From assembly GCA_019357535.2 (NCBI GenBank), contig CP079955.1, positions 1,426,001-1,490,000 of the forward strand: a stretch of 64,000 nucleotides of DNA, in the 5' to 3' direction. Each line of letters opens with the position of its first letter. The stretch's first letter is position 1. The DNA comes from Macrococcus sp. 19Msa1099 (GTDB lineage: Bacteria > Bacillota > Bacilli > Staphylococcales > Staphylococcaceae). This document shows positions 47,999-55,779 of this stretch, piece by piece. The notes under the pieces are model-generated. The model made no database searches and was not told the DNA's origin. It saw only the letters and a list, made by a program, of their open reading frames with translations. The position numbers were made by a program, and so were the translations under genes.

Positions 47999-48847
47999 TT
48001 AAAATTTTATTTTTTCATAAGCTTCATACTCTTCCACTTTTAAAATCTGTTTCATTTTGTTTATGTTGTCTTCAATCTGAGTAAATACATTGCTTTGAAT
48101 CGTTCTGCCTGCAACTTCTACTGTATGTTCACACAAACTTCTTTGTCTGATAATGTGTACAAATTTACAGTTGATACGTTTAAGCTTATTCGATTCTGAT
48201 GTGCTTAGTGTTGATCTAATCAACCAAATCCTTTTGAACTTGTATTTTTCTAATGTTAGATTATCTATAACAGCTTTAATCATATCGTTTACCATTTCGA
48301 TTGAATCATATGCATTTAGAGTTCTATCATGAATTGGTTTAAATGTCATTGTTGAGATTATTTCGTCCATATCTATAACTATGTCTTTCTCTTTATCACA
48401 GTTATTATAAACAAAGGTACTCTTACCACTTCCAGGCAATCCAACAACGACTATTACATGATTCTTAGTACTTGTATGAAGGCCCTTCTTTGTCTTGGTA
48501 TGCTCTTGGTTGTGACATGCACTGCACACAGTCTCTAGGTTGTTCATGTCTAGTCTCAGTGACCAGTCATCCTTAAGCTCTACTATGTGATGCACTATGT
48601 TGCCAAAGGTTGTAATGCCCTGACGTTTACATTGCTGACATAAATAGAAGTCACGTTGAAGTACAGCAGCTCTAACATCTTTCCATTGCTTCGAGTTATA
48701 GAAGCTTACCTCTTGCTGGTCTGTACGTTCACGATCATAATCCTTATGTTTCTGTTTAGCAGTATCACTATGTACCTCACAGTATCTCCCACTCGTAGTT
48801 CTACTGCATCCAGGATAAGCACATACACTCTCAGACTTGCTCGCCAT
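47999..48847 (-). CDS. HNH endonuclease fused to a P-loop kinase-like domain
   Basis: 282 residues from ATG 48847 (MASKSESVCAYPGCS; GGTGG upstream). Part 1 (~8-115) is an HNH nuclease with C9/C14, C70-x2-C73, HH86-87 and C108-x2-C111. Part 2 (~128-282) is a P-loop domain: Walker A GLPGSGKST (136-144), VIDMDE (~157-162) and an arginine-rich late region, like AAA_33/polynucleotide kinase folds. HNH proteins next to terS help terminase cut cos. The kinase half is an unusual addition. Confidence 0.88.
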   Translation of the reverse strand: MASKSESVCAYPGCSRTTSGRYCEVHSDTAKQKHKDYDRERTDQQEVSFYNSKQWKDVRAAVLQRDFYLCQQCKRQGITTFGNIVHHIVELKDDWSLRLDMNNLETVCSACHNQEHTKTKKGLHTSTKNHVIVVVGLPGSGKSTFVYNNCDKEKDIVIDMDEIISTMTFKPIHDRTLNAYDSIEMVNDMIKAVIDNLTLEKYKFKRIWLIRSTLSTSESNKLKRINCKFVHIIRQRSLCEHTVEVAGRTIQSNVFTQIEDNINKMKQILKVEEYEAYEKIKF

Positions 48848-48953
48848 TGCTTCACCACCAAATAAAAAGGACACAAGCATATAGCCCGCGCCCTTGATAT
48901 ATTTCTCTACAATATAATATTACCACGTTCTAATCATAAAAGTGTTCATTTTT

Positions 48954-48986
48954 TGTTCGTGAAAAGTTCGCGAAAAGTTCGTTAAA
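48954..48986. repeat. three tandem 11-bp repeats upstream of the late genes
   Basis: TGTTCGTGAAA, AGTTCGCGAAA, AGTTCGTTAAA, head to tail. They lie upstream of the HNH-terS-terL operon, with AT-rich -10-like sequence (TATTAT/TATATT) following on the minus strand. Probable binding sites for the late activator (ArpU/RinA type). Confidence 0.6.
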
Positions 48987-48992
48987 ATATAT

Positions 48993-49787
48993 TTAGTTTA
49001 ACTTAATTAAAGAAATATAATACTTTGTTTGATGATTAACATGTTTATCTATTTTACTTTTTACTGTATTTGTAGTACCAACTATTAAATGAATATTATC
49101 TACCTCTATCTGATCAGAAGTTCTATGATTTTTTTCGTAATCATATAATTTGTAAAGTAGCATAATCAAAATATCTAATCCTTCAATTATTTCATTTGAG
49201 TTATCAACTTTATTTATATTATCAGATATATGTATTGCTTCCTTAATATTTTTTGTATTACTTATTATATTGTCTATTACATCCAATAATTTAGCAGCCA
49301 CTATTTTATTATCGTTAAACTGTAAATCTATTTTTCTTATTGTTTGATATAAGTCCTCTATTTCTTTTCTAAGATAAATATTATTTTCCTTCAAAGTATT
49401 TGTAACTAATTCTACCTTCATTCTATCATCATCTAATTTATTCTGATTTTTAAAAAATTCCTTTTGTTGTTTCATATCTTTCATAAATTGTATATGTTGT
49501 TTTTCCATTTGGTTTTGCAATTGCTTCTCTTGGTATTTATATTGAAACCAGGTAACCGATATTAAACCTAGCAATCCTATAATATTTCCACCATAAGAAG
49601 CCCAGAATGATAACCATTCTATATTTCCTGTTCCTGATAAAGGACTAGGAATGACTTTCATTAAAACGACTACGAATAAAGGAAACAGTATTGCCACAAT
49701 CAAGACTATCAATATTAGAATATGATTATTTGAAATTTTCTCGTCAGACTTCTCTTCTTTAATATTTTTTTCGCTATCATTTTCCAT
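48993..49787 (-). CDS. two-TM coiled-coil membrane protein, prophage cargo
   Basis: 264 residues, no recognised family. Acidic/basic cytoplasmic start, hydrophobic spans at ~23-45 and ~63-82 (NIIGLLGLISVTWFQYKY), then coiled coil (~85-140) and a helical C-terminal domain. The layout of paired membrane helices and cytoplasmic helical domain resembles several phage-exclusion proteins, but that is inference only. AT-rich. It shares a 171-base operator region with the divergent gene at 49959. Confidence 0.7.
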   Translation of the reverse strand: MENDSEKNIKEEKSDEKISNNHILILIVLIVAILFPLFVVVLMKVIPSPLSGTGNIEWLSFWASYGGNIIGLLGLISVTWFQYKYQEKQLQNQMEKQHIQFMKDMKQQKEFFKNQNKLDDDRMKVELVTNTLKENNIYLRKEIEDLYQTIRKIDLQFNDNKIVAAKLLDVIDNIISNTKNIKEAIHISDNINKVDNSNEIIEGLDILIMLLYKLYDYEKNHRTSDQIEVDNIHLIVGTTNTVKSKIDKHVNHQTKYYISLIKLN

Positions 49788-49823
49788 ATAAATTATTCAC
49801 CTTTCAGTTATTCATATCTAATA

Positions 49824-49932
49824 TTGTGTATAACTCACAAACATATTATAACCCTTTATATATCAATACTTCCACAAGTTTTCTGAAAATTAGTTATACA
49901 TGGTTTATTTATGTATAACTCTGTACTATAAT
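49824..49932. promoter_or_regulatory. divergent operator/promoter region of the cargo locus
   Basis: Contains a perfect 10-bp inverted repeat AGTTATACAT/ATGTATAACT (49892-49920, 9-base gap), a third half-site TGTATAACT (49827-49835), and an overlapping inverted TTGTG/CACAA (49824-49840). TATAAT at 49927-49932 serves the plus-strand genes, with the inverted repeat covering the -35 zone. A dedicated regulator is implied; none is encoded beside it unless one of the cargo proteins does it. Confidence 0.6.
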
Positions 49933-49958
49933 AAAGTAAAAATCTGTGAGGTAATGTT

Positions 49959-50405
49959 ATGCCACATAACTTAGATTTAAATGATTTAGATGACTTAACA
50001 ATCCATAACTTAATTAAAGAATTGAAAGATAGAAATAATATAATTGATCCTAATATACTTCAATCTCACTTTGGTCGTGTTGATGAAAGGTGTTCTATTT
50101 TAAGTGATAATAACAAAATAGAATATACTTTAAAAATTTACAGAGGCAATAGAGAGCCAGAAAGATTTACCGTCTACATTTTTTTTAAAGAAACTAAACA
50201 TTGCTTAGTAAGAATCGATACACAAGCAGGCAGACATGTGAATCCAGATGGTAGTCTAGCACCCAAATCTCATATGCATATATACGATAATAGATATGAA
50301 AAAAAAGATTCTGTTGGTATACCTATCGATATAAAAAATTTTCCGGTGGTCGATAATCTTTTTGATGTGTATAAGAGTTTTTTAAAGTATACTAATATTA
50401 AATAA
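49959..50405 (+). CDS. DUF6978-like protein, first gene of cargo pair
   Basis: 148 residues; begins with an acidic stretch (LDLNDLDDLTIHNLIKEL). The core TLKIYRGNREPERFTVYIFFKE followed by LVRIDTQAGRHVNPDGSLAPKSHMHIYDNRYEKK resembles the small DUF6978-type proteins, with conserved H/N/D/R in its centre. The family name is from memory and unchecked. No membrane span. 24 bases before the next gene, so a two-gene operon. Confidence 0.65.
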   Translation: MPHNLDLNDLDDLTIHNLIKELKDRNNIIDPNILQSHFGRVDERCSILSDNNKIEYTLKIYRGNREPERFTVYIFFKETKHCLVRIDTQAGRHVNPDGSLAPKSHMHIYDNRYEKKDSVGIPIDIKNFPVVDNLFDVYKSFLKYTNIK

Positions 50406-50428
50406 TTCATTTGAAAGGAGGTACGTCA

Positions 50429-51220
50429 ATGCTAAAAGCAGATGTATTAAAGAAAGATTATATTGAATGGTTTTCAAAGAAAATTGAATTTAAAAATCTT
50501 GAAGAGAACTTAGTTAGAATTGACGTACCTTTCCAAGACAACATGAATGATGATATAGTTTTTTATGCTGAACTAGATAGCAATACAGACACTATTATAT
50601 TAACTGATGATGGCTATACATTATTCAACTTAGAATCTTCAGGCTTAAATATAAAAGGCAGCAAAAGAAGAAAGAAAATCTTCTTTGATAATCTAAGTTC
50701 TTATGGTGTAAACTTTAATCAAAAAACCGAAGAAATATATACTACTTGTAAAATAAAAGAATTTAGCGAAGTTAAACATAGATTCCTGCAATGTTTAATT
50801 TTTGTGAATGATATGTATTTATTAAGTGAGGGTAATGTTAAGCATATTTTCGCTGAAGATGTTGAAAGAGTACTAGATAATAACGAAATAATTTATACTA
50901 AAGATTTAAGTATCATTGGTAGATCAGGTATGACTCATAAATTTGATTTCTTGATATCTTCAACAAAGAACAAACCTGAAAAGTTTATAAAAACTATATC
51001 AAGTCCGAATAACTCTATGGTTATCAAAGCTCTTGTAACTGATGTCAATCAAGCTAAATTAGTTAAAAGAGAAAAGCCGAATAAAATTATCGCTATATTA
51101 AATGATAAAGAAAAAGAAATATCAAGCTCATCTGAAAATCTTTTAGAGGATTCAGGAGTTTCATTTATTAAGTTTAAAGATCTTAATAAAAACATAGATT
51201 TATTGCGTAATAATGCATAA
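50429..51220 (+). CDS. DUF1828/DUF1829-like protein, second gene of cargo pair
   Basis: 263 residues from ATG 50429 behind AAAGGAGG. The N-terminal half has the DUF1828-type VRIDVPFQDNMNDDIVFYAE and IILTDDGYTLFNLESSG. The C-terminal half (HKFDFLISSTKNKPEKFIKTISSP, MVIKALVTDV, SGVSFIKFKDL) fits the DUF1829 label. D/K-containing strands in the second half recall restriction-nuclease folds, but no motif is complete. Ends inside a perfect palindromic terminator. Function unknown; defence or toxin-antitoxin role is a hypothesis. Confidence 0.68.
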   Translation: MLKADVLKKDYIEWFSKKIEFKNLEENLVRIDVPFQDNMNDDIVFYAELDSNTDTIILTDDGYTLFNLESSGLNIKGSKRRKKIFFDNLSSYGVNFNQKTEEIYTTCKIKEFSEVKHRFLQCLIFVNDMYLLSEGNVKHIFAEDVERVLDNNEIIYTKDLSIIGRSGMTHKFDFLISSTKNKPEKFIKTISSPNNSMVIKALVTDVNQAKLVKREKPNKIIAILNDKEKEISSSSENLLEDSGVSFIKFKDLNKNIDLLRNNA

Positions 51221-51246
51221 ACCCACAGTTTAAACTGTGGGTTTAT
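51217..51246. terminator. bidirectional terminator, perfect 30-bp palindrome
   Basis: ATAAACCCACAGTTT and its exact complement, between the converging cargo pair and recombinase gene. Confidence 0.85.
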
Positions 51247-51795
51247 TTAATATACAAATTCAAAGTTAGTCATAGCTTCATCAATGCTATCTTGTGTTAT
51301 TCCTATGTACTTCAATGTGATTGCTTCACTGCTATGATTAAATATCTTCTGCAGCGTAGCTACATCTTTCGTTCCTTTGTAATAATGATATCCAAATGTT
51401 TTTCGCATCGAGTGAGTACCGATTGATTCCAGGTCAAAATAATCTGTTAGATCTCTTAATATCTTATATGCCATATCTCTTGATATTGGTTTATTAAATC
51501 CCTGACGTGACTTTATAATAAATTCTTCAGGTGGTTTCCCTTTTATAAAATCATTGAGCGGTCCTTTTAAATTTTTATGGATTACTATCTTTCTTTGCTT
51601 ACCTGTCTTTTGTTCTCTTAACCTTATTGTGTTGCCTTGCACTGATGAAACCCTTAATTGTAGAATGTCTGATATTCTTAGCCCGCAATATATCCCGATA
51701 AGGAATAGTATATAGTTACGTTCATTCTTCTCTTTTAAATGTCTCTCAATCGCTTTTATCATATCTGGATTACGAATAGGTTCTACAAAGTTCAT
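51247..51795 (-). CDS. minimal tyrosine recombinase (second integrase-like gene)
   Basis: 182 residues, catalytic domain only. The full active-site set is present: R40 (CGLRISD), K64 region, H128-x2-R131 (THSMRKT), H154 (FNHSS) and Y163 (LKYIG). It lacks the arm- and core-binding N-terminal domains. Coupled (overlap at 51795) to the ArpU gene. Such proteins occur beside late regulators in Gram-positive phages; the reaction is unknown. Confidence 0.88.
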   Translation of the reverse strand: MNFVEPIRNPDMIKAIERHLKEKNERNYILFLIGIYCGLRISDILQLRVSSVQGNTIRLREQKTGKQRKIVIHKNLKGPLNDFIKGKPPEEFIIKSRQGFNKPISRDMAYKILRDLTDYFDLESIGTHSMRKTFGYHYYKGTKDVATLQKIFNHSSEAITLKYIGITQDSIDEAMTNFEFVY

Positions 51796-52244
51796 TACTC
51801 TGTCACCTCCGAATACTCTTCCATCCCTAAATAAAAAGCAAGTCGTATAATAGCATCATTCTTAATCTCATAGTACTTCGTCTTCCCTATACCTAATTCT
51901 GTATAAATATCAATATCTATACCTCGCTCTTCCTGTAGATACTTATTAACGATAATATACTTTTCATCAGGCTTTAGATTATCGATAGCATTGTGAAGAT
52001 TATCCATTAATTGCTGTCTTTCTAACATCATCTGCTCACGCTCAATATTTTTCGATACACTCAACTCAATCTTATTTAGATCCTTAACTGTCGTTGGTGG
52101 TTCTAAACTAAATGACTGAGTAACAGATGGATAACTTCTTACTGGCATTAGACAAAGTAATCTGTTGTATTTGTTAAATAGCTTGTATACATTCTTTCTT
52201 GTTTTGATAAAGTCCAGGTTCTTAATCTCTAATAATAAAGTCAT
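51795..52244 (-). CDS. ArpU/RinA-type late transcription regulator
   Basis: 149 residues with the C-terminal sigma-region-4-like HTH (KYLQEERGIDIDIYTELGIGKTKYYEIKNDAIIRLAFYLGM in outline) of the ArpU family. It is the last gene of the early/middle operon apart from the recombinase and the natural candidate to activate the late promoter at ~48.9 kb. Confidence 0.82.
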   Translation of the reverse strand: MTLLLEIKNLDFIKTRKNVYKLFNKYNRLLCLMPVRSYPSVTQSFSLEPPTTVKDLNKIELSVSKNIEREQMMLERQQLMDNLHNAIDNLKPDEKYIIVNKYLQEERGIDIDIYTELGIGKTKYYEIKNDAIIRLAFYLGMEEYSEVTE

Positions 52245-52362
52245 TTAGTAACCTCCATGATTCTGATATAATATAGGTGTCGAGTATATTATCTCAGAGC
52301 CATGAAGGCTCTTTTTTCATGACTGCTTCAAGTGTCTGTTTTTGCTCTATGTCTTCTTGACT
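52245..52362 (+). promoter_or_regulatory. short plus-strand transcription unit or attenuator (uncertain)
   Basis: Extended -10 TGATATAAT at 52264-52272 points rightward. About 25 bases on, AGAGCC/GGCTCT with a short loop is followed by TTTTTT (52295-52318), a plus-strand terminator. The resulting RNA would be ~45 bases. No plus-strand gene precedes it. May be a small RNA or simply structure. Confidence 0.3.
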
Positions 52363-52746
52363 TCATTCGCCATTCTCCTTTAGTAATCCAGAATGCTCGT
52401 GAATGTTGCCAACCACTTCTAATAAATCGATACGTTCAAATAAATCTTCGACGTAGCCATCTTGCCATCTGATTACAAACTTTGCTTCATCAATTTCAAC
52501 AACTCCATAATCTTCGTTTTGGTCATGCCATACAATGTCATCTTGGAATACTTCTGCTTTATTTTCGTCAATCATTCCCGTTGATTGCATAAGGATGATG
52601 TTCTCAAATAGTTCTTCTTCGATTACTTCCTTCTGATTTACCAAATCATGAAATATCCATTCTGCAGTTTCTTGGTAAAAATTAATTGCGTGTACTCGTT
52701 GCATTAATTCAGCACATTTAAGCCACATTCTATACTTCGGTGTCAT
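52363..52746 (-). CDS. YopX family protein
   Basis: 127 residues. Starts TPKYRMWLKCAELM, matching the YopX opening, with FQDDIVWHDQNEDYGVVEIDEAKFVIRW-type beta core. Common in Gram-positive phages; function unknown. GGAGGAGAG ribosome site. Confidence 0.82.
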   Translation of the reverse strand: MTPKYRMWLKCAELMQRVHAINFYQETAEWIFHDLVNQKEVIEEELFENIILMQSTGMIDENKAEVFQDDIVWHDQNEDYGVVEIDEAKFVIRWQDGYVEDLFERIDLLEVVGNIHEHSGLLKENGE

Positions 52747-52757
52747 ACTCTCTCCTC

Positions 52758-52910
52758 CTAAATCAATGTAAAATCATCACTAAATGCAGTTTTAGGTATT
52801 CCACCTGAAATACCCCAACCTTTAAAATAAACGTGAGATTTACTGCATCCTGTGATTACATATAAATTACCTGTAGATTTGCATTTTATATACTTACCTT
52901 CCTTAAACAT
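52758..52910 (-). CDS. hypothetical phage protein, 50 aa
   Basis: Start at ATG 52910 (MFKEGKYIKCKSTGNLYVITG) behind AGGAG. Small beta-rich protein, SH3-like in appearance. Function unknown. Confidence 0.7.
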   Translation of the reverse strand: MFKEGKYIKCKSTGNLYVITGCSKSHVYFKGWGISGGIPKTAFSDDFTLI

Positions 52911-52920
52911 ATGATCACTC

Positions 52921-53433
52921 CTATATGTTTGTGCCTTTCGCATTCAAGTAATCAAAATAATAACCATTCTGTGCCTTCACTTTTACTTTATTTTCTTTAA
53001 ACCACTGATAAGGAATACTCTTACGCCCTAACGATTCTTTTAAAGTCATATATTCATCAATATGGACTAGGTACATCTCATTAAAGTTACGAAAGAGTAT
53101 GAGAATGAATGCTATGCCATTCAACCGCTTCACATCGTTCAAATAGTCTTCCTGGTGCTTCTTAACGTTCTTGAAAGGAAAGCTCGTCTGCTGACATTCT
53201 TTAGTATCGAATGCTATAAACTGTCCCGTATGATATATGCCTACAAAATCGACTATGGACTTCTCTGTATATTTAGCGCCTACAAGTTGGCCACCTTTTC
53301 TCGTTACTGCTGTTGGTGTAGGAACTTTAGTCACTAATGCTATATTTCTATGTCGATATATATTATTAGTCTGAACGATTCTATCTTCTAACCATCGCCC
53401 TCTGAAACCTTGCTTGTTATAATGTGCTACCAT
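52921..53433 (-). CDS. recU: Holliday junction resolvase, RecU family
   Basis: 170 residues. RecU-type nuclease pattern: SIVDFVGIYHTGQFIAFDTKE with D62, D76 and K78 at metal-site positions, and preceding R-rich start (GFRGRWLEDRIV). Resolves recombination or replication junctions before packaging. The second acidic residue is D where most RecU proteins have E. Confidence 0.88.
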   Translation of the reverse strand: MVAHYNKQGFRGRWLEDRIVQTNNIYRHRNIALVTKVPTPTAVTRKGGQLVGAKYTEKSIVDFVGIYHTGQFIAFDTKECQQTSFPFKNVKKHQEDYLNDVKRLNGIAFILILFRNFNEMYLVHIDEYMTLKESLGRKSIPYQWFKENKVKVKAQNGYYFDYLNAKGTNI

Positions 53434-53461
53434 TTAACACCTCTTGTATGTAAATAAAGAT

Positions 53462-53483
53462 AAGAAGCGGCCAACCGCTTCAA
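53462..53483 (-). terminator. terminator-like hairpin upstream of recU
   Basis: GAAGCGG pairs with CCGCTTC around TTGG, followed by TTATCTTT on the minus strand. May partly end early transcription. Confidence 0.5.
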
Positions 53484-53533
53484 ATCATTTATTTAGTAGT
53501 TCTCTTACTCGTTCTAAAATGTCCTTCTTTTCT

Positions 53534-53671
53534 TTATCGTTGTTCTTGTTCATCCTTATTTCTACTTTCAATTAATTTTACTGATTGCTTAACTGTCCTC
53601 TGAAACTGTTTCAAATACTTCTTAGACTTAATGGTGGTTTTCGAGATCTGATGCTTTAACAAATGTTCCAT
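53534..53671 (-). CDS. hypothetical basic phage protein, 45 aa
   Basis: ATG 53671 behind AAAGGGCGAG, overlapping the end of the MazG-like gene. Very basic helical sequence (ISKTTIKSKKYLKQFQRTVKQSVKLIESRN). Unrecognised; size and place recall the small regulators found after dUTPase/MazG in staphylococcal phages. Confidence 0.5.
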   Translation of the reverse strand: MEHLLKHQISKTTIKSKKYLKQFQRTVKQSVKLIESRNKDEQEQR

Positions 53672-54161
53672 CTTTCATCTCGCCCTTTCTGTCTTTGATT
53701 TCGTTATATGCCATTTCTATGCACTCGATAAAATCTAAGTTTTTAACCTGGCATACTGTAAGCAGGTCTTCCAGCACCCATGTCACTTGTAGGCGAATAT
53801 TACTGTTGTTATCGCTGTATATAGTGTCTGCTGCTAACATTCCAATTTTCTGCATCAGCTTTATACTGTATAGCGTTGAATCGTTGTCATTTTCTTCATA
53901 ACTTCTTTGAGTAACATTAAATGCTTCTAGTACTTCATCAATTTTTATTCCTTTTTGCTGACAGTAGATGATGATTACAACAAACACATCACCAACTGCA
54001 TCCTTCACTAAATCAATCTTCTTTTTAGCAATACCAGCAAATAATTCTCCCGCTTCTTCACCAAGCTTCAATATCTGCTTACGTGGATCTTTATCATGTA
54101 GTCCTCGTTCTGTAGACCACTCTCTAATCAGTTCTGCATATTTAATTAATTCATTTGTCAT
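53628..54161 (-). CDS. MazG-like nucleotide pyrophosphohydrolase
   Basis: 177 residues. All-alpha NTPase motif LGEEAGEL (E35, E36, E39) and DAVGDVF (D54, D58) coordinate Mg2+. The C-terminal half is a second helical segment. Probably hydrolyses dNTPs or alarmone-like nucleotides during replication. It stands where many relatives have dUTPase. Confidence 0.85.
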   Translation of the reverse strand: MTNELIKYAELIREWSTERGLHDKDPRKQILKLGEEAGELFAGIAKKKIDLVKDAVGDVFVVIIIYCQQKGIKIDEVLEAFNVTQRSYEENDNDSTLYSIKLMQKIGMLAADTIYSDNNSNIRLQVTWVLEDLLTVCQVKNLDFIECIEMAYNEIKDRKGEMKDGTFVKASDLENHH

Positions 54162-54415
54162 TATTCATTCTCCTTTATTTCTTTTTCAGGTTGCCATGGC
54201 ATTACTTCATTTATTCTTATATAGCTTGGATATTCTTCTTTACTCACTTCTTGAACGTCCACTATTTCTTTTTTAATTTTTACGTTGTTAGGATGGCTAT
54301 TTATCACTTGCATAGCTCTATCTTTAGCATGTTCTATATCCTGCGCCTCAACAACACAGAACGGATGAAAGAAGACTGCTCCTTGCATTATTTCGAAAGT
54401 AATTTTGTAAATCAT
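54161..54415 (-). CDS. hypothetical phage protein, 84 aa
   Basis: Begins with beta segments (IYKITFEIMQGAVFFHPFCVVEAQDIEHAKDRAMQVI); looks like a small alpha/beta domain. Overlaps the MazG-like start by one base. Not recognised. Confidence 0.7.
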   Translation of the reverse strand: MIYKITFEIMQGAVFFHPFCVVEAQDIEHAKDRAMQVINSHPNNVKIKKEIVDVQEVSKEEYPSYIRINEVMPWQPEKEIKENE

Positions 54416-54427
54416 GTTTTCCCCACC

Positions 54428-54670
54428 TTAGTTATATATTGGTTGAAGTGGCCATACATAGACCTCTTTAAATTCCTTCGTATTCATAAATCCATTTACT
54501 TCATATGCTACTGCGTTCCAGGTATGTCCCCTAAAATACTTTCTGCTTTCTCTACCGCTTTTGTCTCTAATCACGCAACGTAACTCTTTTGTCATTTCAT
54601 CCTCTGTCACTACTTTGCTATCAATCAATCCAGTGAATTGACTGATTATAGCTTTCGCATATCTGTCCAT
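54428..54670 (-). CDS. hypothetical phage protein, 80 aa
   Basis: Unrecognised; basic middle (KELRCVIRDKSGRESRKYFRGHTWNAVAYEV in outline). GAAGGAGA ribosome site. Part of the early operon. Confidence 0.7.
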   Translation of the reverse strand: MDRYAKAIISQFTGLIDSKVVTEDEMTKELRCVIRDKSGRESRKYFRGHTWNAVAYEVNGFMNTKEFKEVYVWPLQPIYN

Positions 54671-54682
54671 AACTTATCTCCT

Positions 54683-54931
54683 TCACATATAATCGAATAA
54701 TGTAGGTTGTCTTTCAGGCCTTACGTTCTTGTATTCAATGTGCAATCCGTCTTTTAGGAAAAAGCCTTCAACTGCTAGTAATTTTCCTTTGCTATCGTAA
54801 GCGTTATATATATCGAAAGGTCCCGTAGTTCCGCCCTTTTCACTTTGTCTAAACTCAATGACTGCAACGTTGTTTACTCCAATTTCTAAACTTTTGTTGT
54901 TTGTTGATACTCTGCTGATTATTTTATTCAT
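54683..54931 (-). CDS. hypothetical phage protein, 82 aa
   Basis: Unrecognised. Beta-rich with KLLAVEGFFLKDGLHIEYKN; ends RQPTLFDYM, whose QPTLFDY-like end resembles a clamp-binding QxxLF motif. Confidence 0.7.
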   Translation of the reverse strand: MNKIISRVSTNNKSLEIGVNNVAVIEFRQSEKGGTTGPFDIYNAYDSKGKLLAVEGFFLKDGLHIEYKNVRPERQPTLFDYM

Positions 54932-54941
54932 TGTTCACACC

Positions 54942-55283
54942 TCAATATCCTGCTGAAATATATGTTTTATTTAAGATGCCTTTAATCTGGTCTGTATATC
55001 CGAATATTTCGACCATGTCTTGATAGAATTCTTGATTTTGATTTAAATATTCGAGATACTCTCTTTTCATCGGCATATTATATCTAAAGTAATTTCTGAT
55101 ATCAGTTTCTTTGCTATCTCTCTTTTGCGGTACTGTACCATCCCATTGACTTGCTGCATTTTCATGTGTATGGCCACTTCTTAATCTTTGCCTATACTTT
55201 ATTTCACTAATTCCGTTTGCCTTTGCTACTTCTAAATATTTAAAATATTGTCTGTCGTAAACGATTTGATATACTCTAGACAT
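54942..55283 (-). CDS. hypothetical phage DNA-binding-like protein, 113 aa
   Basis: The section EVAKANGISEIKYRQRLRSGHTHENAAS matches the short HTH seen in phage nucleases and regulators (YxxRLRxGxxxExA). No catalytic motif. Follows ssb. Confidence 0.65.
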   Translation of the reverse strand: MSRVYQIVYDRQYFKYLEVAKANGISEIKYRQRLRSGHTHENAASQWDGTVPQKRDSKETDIRNYFRYNMPMKREYLEYLNQNQEFYQDMVEIFGYTDQIKGILNKTYISAGY

Positions 55284-55296
55284 TTAAATCACCTCT

Positions 55297-55779
55297 TTAA
55301 AACGGTAAATCGTCATCGCTAATATCTATTGGCCCATCGGCATTAGCAAAGGGGTTATTACCTGGCATTGTTTCCTGCGCCTTTTTCTCTCGTTCTGCAT
55401 AATCATTTGTTTTTTGTGCTTGCGGATAATCATCATAGTGGTCTGTACCATTTCTTGAATTCTTCGGTTCTAGGAATTGAACTGATTCACATACAACTTC
55501 AGTTACATATACTCGTCTACCTTCTTGATTGTCATAGCTACGTGATTGTAATCTTCCATCGACTCCAGCTAAACTTCCTTTGTGTAGATAAGTATTTACG
55601 TTTTCTGCTTGCTTGCGAAAGACGATACAGTTTATAAAGTCTGCTTGTCTTTCACCATTGGCATTTGTAAATGTTCTGTTTACAGCTAGAGTAAAACTTG
55701 CAATAGCAACTCCTGACTGTGTAACCCTATATTCTGGATCCTTTGTTAAACGGCCTACTAGGACTACTCTATTCAACAT
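55297..55779 (-). CDS. ssb: single-stranded DNA-binding protein
   Basis: 160 residues from ATG 55779 ([18 protein letters not shown]), preferred to GTG 55788 by the GGGGTGA spacing. OB fold to ~105, linker, and the conserved acidic tip DDDLPF that recruits partner proteins. Confidence 0.96.
   Translation of the reverse strand: MLNRVVLVGRLTKDPEYRVTQSGVAIASFTLAVNRTFTNANGERQADFINCIVFRKQAENVNTYLHKGSLAGVDGRLQSRSYDNQEGRRVYVTEVVCESVQFLEPKNSRNGTDHYDDYPQAQKTNDYAEREKKAQETMPGNNPFANADGPIDISDDDLPF

Noticed and set aside
52295-52318. Terminator of a plus-strand gene
   Set aside because: No plus-strand gene precedes it; kept only as an uncertain regulatory feature.
53485-53553. 22-codon frame starting at 53553
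   Set aside because: Its AAGG is directly adjacent to the ATG and it largely overlaps the end of the better 45-aa frame.
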